Origin: Campylobacterales bacterium
GTDB taxonomy: Bacteria; Campylobacterota; Campylobacteria; Campylobacterales; Hydrogenimonadaceae
Direction: 5' to 3'
DNA: 7,563 nt
Assembly: GCA_026986055.1 (NCBI GenBank)
Contig: JALSPH010000238.1
Coordinates: 1-7,563 of the forward strand
Made by a program: the position numbers and the translations under genes. Shown piece by piece: positions 5,747 to 7,563 of the stretch (position 1 is its first letter; each line of letters begins with the position of its first letter). The notes beneath the pieces are model-generated. The model had not been told where the DNA came from, did no database searches, and saw only the letters and a program-made list of their open reading frames with translations.

Positions 5747-7199
5747 AAGAGGTGAGATTAAGGCCGATGTCGAGATCGTCTGTGTTGTCGCCAAAGATAT
5801 GGAACACGACTGGGTGGAGGATAGAGAGACGCTAAAGCTTGCAGGTTTCAAAGGGGGGCAGGACGAAGTCTGCTTTCTTGCCGAAACGAGACGCCTCTAC
5901 GTAGGATCCGAGAGCATTGAACACGACGATATAAGAAGTGCATTCGCAGCGGCGATCAGAGCCTTGAGAAAAACGGAAGTCGAAAGTGTGAAAACCGGAC
6001 TATACCTTGGAAAGTGCTCGGCACAAAACGTAAAAGCTATGGCGGAAGGTATGGTGTTCGGAGACTACGAATTCGACCTTTACAAGAGCGAGAAGGCGAA
6101 ACACCCTATCAAAAGAGTTACGATCTGCCATGAAGATTTCAAAGGCAAAGAGATCGACTTCGAAAAGGCCAAAGGGTATGTAGAGAGTGCCGTGAAAGTT
6201 GCGCACGCTACAAACTACACAAGAAACCTGGTAAATATGCCGCCCGATGACATGACCCCGGAAATGCTCGCTCTCAAAGCGGTAGCCCTTGCGGAGGAGA
6301 ACGGCCTGGAGTGTACGGTACTCGACGAAAAAGCTCTTGAAGCGGAAAACATGGGAGCTTTTCTGGCCGTGAGCCGTGCAAGCGAACACCCGCCTAGGCT
6401 CATACACCTGGCCTACAAACCGGAAAATCCAAAATTTAAAGTGGCACTCGTAGGAAAAGGGCTTACATACGACAGCGGCGGTCTAAGCCTCAAGCCTGCT
6501 GAATATATGGTGACGATGAAGTCCGACAAAGCCGGGGCTTGCGCGGTGCTTGGCATAATGAAAGCGGTGAGCGACCTTGGCCTTCCCATAGAGGTTCACG
6601 GTATAGTAGGTGCTACGGAAAACATGATAGGCGGTAACGCCTACAAACCGGACGACATCTTGAAAGCCAAAAACGGCAAAACTATAGAGATCAGAAATAC
6701 GGACGCGGAGGGAAGACTGGTTCTGGCAGACTGCCTATGCTACGCCCAGGAGAAGGTGGGGCCTGACTACTTGCTCGACTTCGCAACCCTTACGGGCGCA
6801 TGCGTAGTGGCTCTTGGTGAGTACACTACCGGTGTAATGGGGCACGACAGAGCCTTGAAACACTCATTCTCCAAAGCGGCAACGAACGCAGGAGAGCTCA
6901 CGGGAACGCTTCAGTTCAACAAATACCTGAAAAAACTGATAAAAAGCGAAGTGGCGGATGTCTGCAACATAAGCAGCTCAAGATATGGCGGAGCTATAAC
7001 GGCAGCTCTCTTTCTGGACCACTTCATCGAGGAGGAGTATAAAAAGAGATGGCTTCACCTTGACATAGCCGGCCCGGCATATGTAGAGAAACCGTGGGGC
7101 TACAACCCGGCAGGTGCAAGCGGAGCCGGTGTGCGAATGACGATAAAGTGGTTCGAACAGATAGCAAGAGAAGCTTCTAAAAAAGAGAACCACTCATAA
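5721..7199 (+). CDS. pepA: Leucyl aminopeptidase (peptidase M17, cytosol aminopeptidase)
   Basis: PepA is a two-metal exopeptidase, normally a cytosolic hexamer, that removes N-terminal residues and feeds peptide turnover. The 492-aa product has the variable N-terminal macro-like domain (about 1-150) and the conserved catalytic domain. All E. coli PepA metal and catalytic positions are found with exact spacing: Lys246 and Asp251 in V-G-K-G-L-T-Y-D-S-G-G, Lys258, Asp269 in M-K-S-D-K-A-G-A, and N326-T-D328-A-E330-G-R332. The segment 391-426 (G-E-L-T-G-T-L-Q-F-N, then N-I-S-S-S-R-Y-G-G) departs from the usual proteobacterial pattern but I take it as lineage-typical. The start is a GTG at 5721, inside dedA, 7 nt after GGAG (5710-5713); the next in-frame ATG would lose 26 residues of the N-terminal domain. 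E. coli PepA also binds DNA; nothing here tests that. Confidence 0.96.
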   Translation: MQIELTKLKRGEIKADVEIVCVVAKDMEHDWVEDRETLKLAGFKGGQDEVCFLAETRRLYVGSESIEHDDIRSAFAAAIRALRKTEVESVKTGLYLGKCSAQNVKAMAEGMVFGDYEFDLYKSEKAKHPIKRVTICHEDFKGKEIDFEKAKGYVESAVKVAHATNYTRNLVNMPPDDMTPEMLALKAVALAEENGLECTVLDEKALEAENMGAFLAVSRASEHPPRLIHLAYKPENPKFKVALVGKGLTYDSGGLSLKPAEYMVTMKSDKAGACAVLGIMKAVSDLGLPIEVHGIVGATENMIGGNAYKPDDILKAKNGKTIEIRNTDAEGRLVLADCLCYAQEKVGPDYLLDFATLTGACVVALGEYTTGVMGHDRALKHSFSKAATNAGELTGTLQFNKYLKKLIKSEVADVCNISSSRYGGAITAALFLDHFIEEEYKKRWLHLDIAGPAYVEKPWGYNPAGASGAGVRMTIKWFEQIAREASKKENHS

Positions 7200-7203
7200 A
7201 GGC

Positions 7204-7222
7204 GGGGAGTTCGGCACTCCCC
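7204..7222. terminator. Hairpin after pepA, without a U-tract
   Basis: GGGGAGT (7204-7210) pairs perfectly with ACTCCCC (7216-7222) around a 5-nt TCGGC loop, starting 5 nt after the pepA stop. The stem is strong, but no T-run follows on the plus strand; instead a C-rich, G-free tract begins. On the minus strand only a weak TTT follows. It is therefore not a classic intrinsic terminator; it could protect the mRNA 3' end or act together with Rho-dependent termination in the following tract. Confidence 0.45.
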
Positions 7223-7229
7223 CACCCAA

Positions 7230-7320
7230 ACCCCCAAATCCTACATCCTACATCCTATCCCCCAAATCCTGCATCCTATCCCCTAAATCCCAACCCCCAC
7301 ATCCCAACCCCCACATCCCA
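7230..7320. repeat. Degenerate 7-bp tandem repeat array, C-rich on plus strand
   Basis: The 91 bases divide into 13 in-phase heptamers with a consensus near (C/A)ATCC(T/C)A. CATCCTA occurs at 7244, 7251 and 7272; CATCCCA at 7300 and 7314; ACCCCCA at 7230, 7293 and 7307; TCCCC(C/T)A at 7258 and 7279; AATCC-type units at 7237, 7265 and 7286. Higher-order copies exist: a 21-bp unit (7251-7271 versus 7272-7292, 18 of 21 identical) and a perfect 14-bp duplication ACCCCCACATCCCA (7293-7306 and 7307-7320). A 7-bp period is not compatible with a coding repeat, and it lies between two convergent genes. Similar heptamer arrays (STRR) are known from cyanobacteria; any relation is unproven. Confidence 0.85.
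7280..7319 (-). other. Potential G-quadruplex on the minus strand
   Basis: On the minus strand six G-tracts of 3-5 bases (7317-7319, 7308-7312, 7303-7305, 7294-7298, 7289-7291, 7280-7283) are separated by loops of 4, 2, 4, 2 and 5 nt, fulfilling the common G3+N1-7 rule with tracts to spare. The plus strand is correspondingly able to form an i-motif. The G-rich strand begins 3 nt after the stop codon of the minus-strand microprotein gene, so the motif would lie in that transcript's 3' UTR if it is transcribed this far. Confidence 0.6.
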
Positions 7321-7322
7321 AA

Positions 7323-7412
7323 TCACCTCTTTTTAGGCACTTTCAAAATAACTATCATAACGACGACAACGGCTAAAAGAAGAGCCATTCTGATCCACTC
7401 ATCTTCCATCAT
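7323..7412 (-). CDS. 29-residue single-pass membrane microprotein
   Basis: On the minus strand, ATG-ATG (7412-7407) opens a 29-codon frame ending in TGA at 7325-7323. The product begins M-M-E-D-E-W-I-R-M, has an uninterrupted hydrophobic stretch A10-L-L-L-A-V-V-V-V-M-I-V-I-L23, and ends K-V-P-K-K-R. Three acidic residues before and four basic residues after the membrane segment predict the N-terminus outside and the C-terminus in the cytosol. A purine SD AAGGGAG (7418-7424) sits 5 nt before the first ATG, or 8 nt before the second. Charge layout, SD and a clean stop together make chance unlikely. I do not recognise it; its short length would make most annotation pipelines miss it. It converges on pepA, and it could be a regulator or accessory subunit of a membrane complex, but no partner is visible. 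No clear promoter was found upstream. Confidence 0.65.
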   Translation of the reverse strand: MMEDEWIRMALLLAVVVVMIVILKVPKKR

Positions 7413-7563
7413 ATAAACTCCCTTATTACCGCACCGACTAATAACCTTTATCTTTGATGCCGTGATTTCGTTCATAGGCAAGGCGGATTTTCGCAGGACT
7501 AGCCGTAGCTAATTCAAGAAAATCCAACGCAGTCATATGGGCGAAAGCACTGCACCCTTCGGG
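7413..7563. other. Non-coding tail with no other gene
   Basis: Apart from the microprotein SD (7418-7424) and the nested palindrome, this stretch contains no open frame with a plausible start and SD on either strand. The last nine bases, CCC-TTC-GGG (7555-7563), could make a 3-bp hairpin that may continue beyond the window, so what follows cannot be judged. Confidence 0.5.
7456..7556 (+). repeat. Nested long palindrome of about 100 nt (MITE/REP-like or structured RNA)
   Basis: The arms 7458-7476 and 7536-7554 pair at 17 of 19 positions (15 Watson-Crick plus two G-U), with mismatches at 7465/7547 and 7461/7551. Inside, GGATTTTC (7485-7492) pairs perfectly with GAAAATCC (7518-7525). Innermost, TAGC (7500-7503) pairs with GCTA (7508-7511) around CGTA, extended by 7496-7498 with 7513-7515. 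All three layers share one axis, so the element folds as one long interrupted hairpin. The three wobble pairs are G-U on the plus-strand RNA and A-C mismatches on the minus strand, so the plus-strand RNA folds better. Several stops occur and no ORF fits. I cannot see target-site duplications. A dispersed repeat is the leading reading; a small RNA or attenuator for a downstream gene is the alternative. Confidence 0.7.

Noticed and set aside
7216..7327. CRISPR-like reading of the C-rich repeats
   Set aside because: Units are 7 bp and directly adjacent, with no spacers of 25-40 bp and no cas genes; it is a simple tandem array.
7456..7556. tRNA or other classic RNA gene in the structured tail
   Set aside because: No cloverleaf, anticodon arm or T-loop GTTCRANNC; the fold is one long hairpin.

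Overview
The window looks like chromosomal DNA from a Campylobacterota (epsilonproteobacterial) member with moderate GC content, probably a free-living, Sulfurovum-, Sulfurimonas- or Hydrogenimonas-like lineage. The reasons are heavy ATA (Ile) and AGA/AGG (Arg) codon use, very tight gene packing, a FolD with the G-A-S-N-I variant of the NADP loop, and a gene order (folD, lepB, M50 protease; rpiB, coiled-coil protein, apt, trpB, dedA, pepA) that I associate with this phylum. Genus cannot be fixed from the sequence alone.

Layout. Bases 1-142 hold the 5' end of a minus-strand gene for an exported c-type cytochrome, cut by the window edge. A 62-bp divergent region separates it from folD. folD, lepB and a site-2-type metalloprotease overlap one another (4 and 11 nt) and form one plus-strand unit. 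A 75-bp gap with a TATAAT box precedes a second plus-strand unit of six genes: rpiB, a 110-aa membrane-anchored coiled-coil protein, apt, trpB, dedA and pepA. Its junctions are nearly all overlaps or gaps of 11 nt or less, with two TGATG stop/start couplings. The products cover folate one-carbon metabolism, signal-peptide cleavage, intramembrane proteolysis, ribose-5-phosphate isomerisation, adenine salvage from PRPP, the last step of tryptophan synthesis, a DedA membrane protein and a cytosolic aminopeptidase. This reads as a housekeeping operon, not one pathway, although rpiB and apt share the ribose-phosphate/PRPP theme.

The unusual part is the last 364 bases (7200-7563), where no long ORF exists. 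It holds: (i) a 7-bp hairpin just after pepA; (ii) a striking C-rich tract with one G in 112 bases, built of in-phase 7-bp units and able to form a G-quadruplex on the minus strand; (iii) a convergent minus-strand gene for a 29-aa single-pass membrane microprotein with a good ribosome-binding site; (iv) a roughly 100-nt nested, near-continuous hairpin that reaches almost to the window end and looks like a MITE/REP-type palindrome or a structured RNA. These, plus the conserved-looking coiled-coil gene between rpiB and apt, are the best candidates for undescribed biology. No phage, CRISPR, transposase, tRNA or rRNA was seen.
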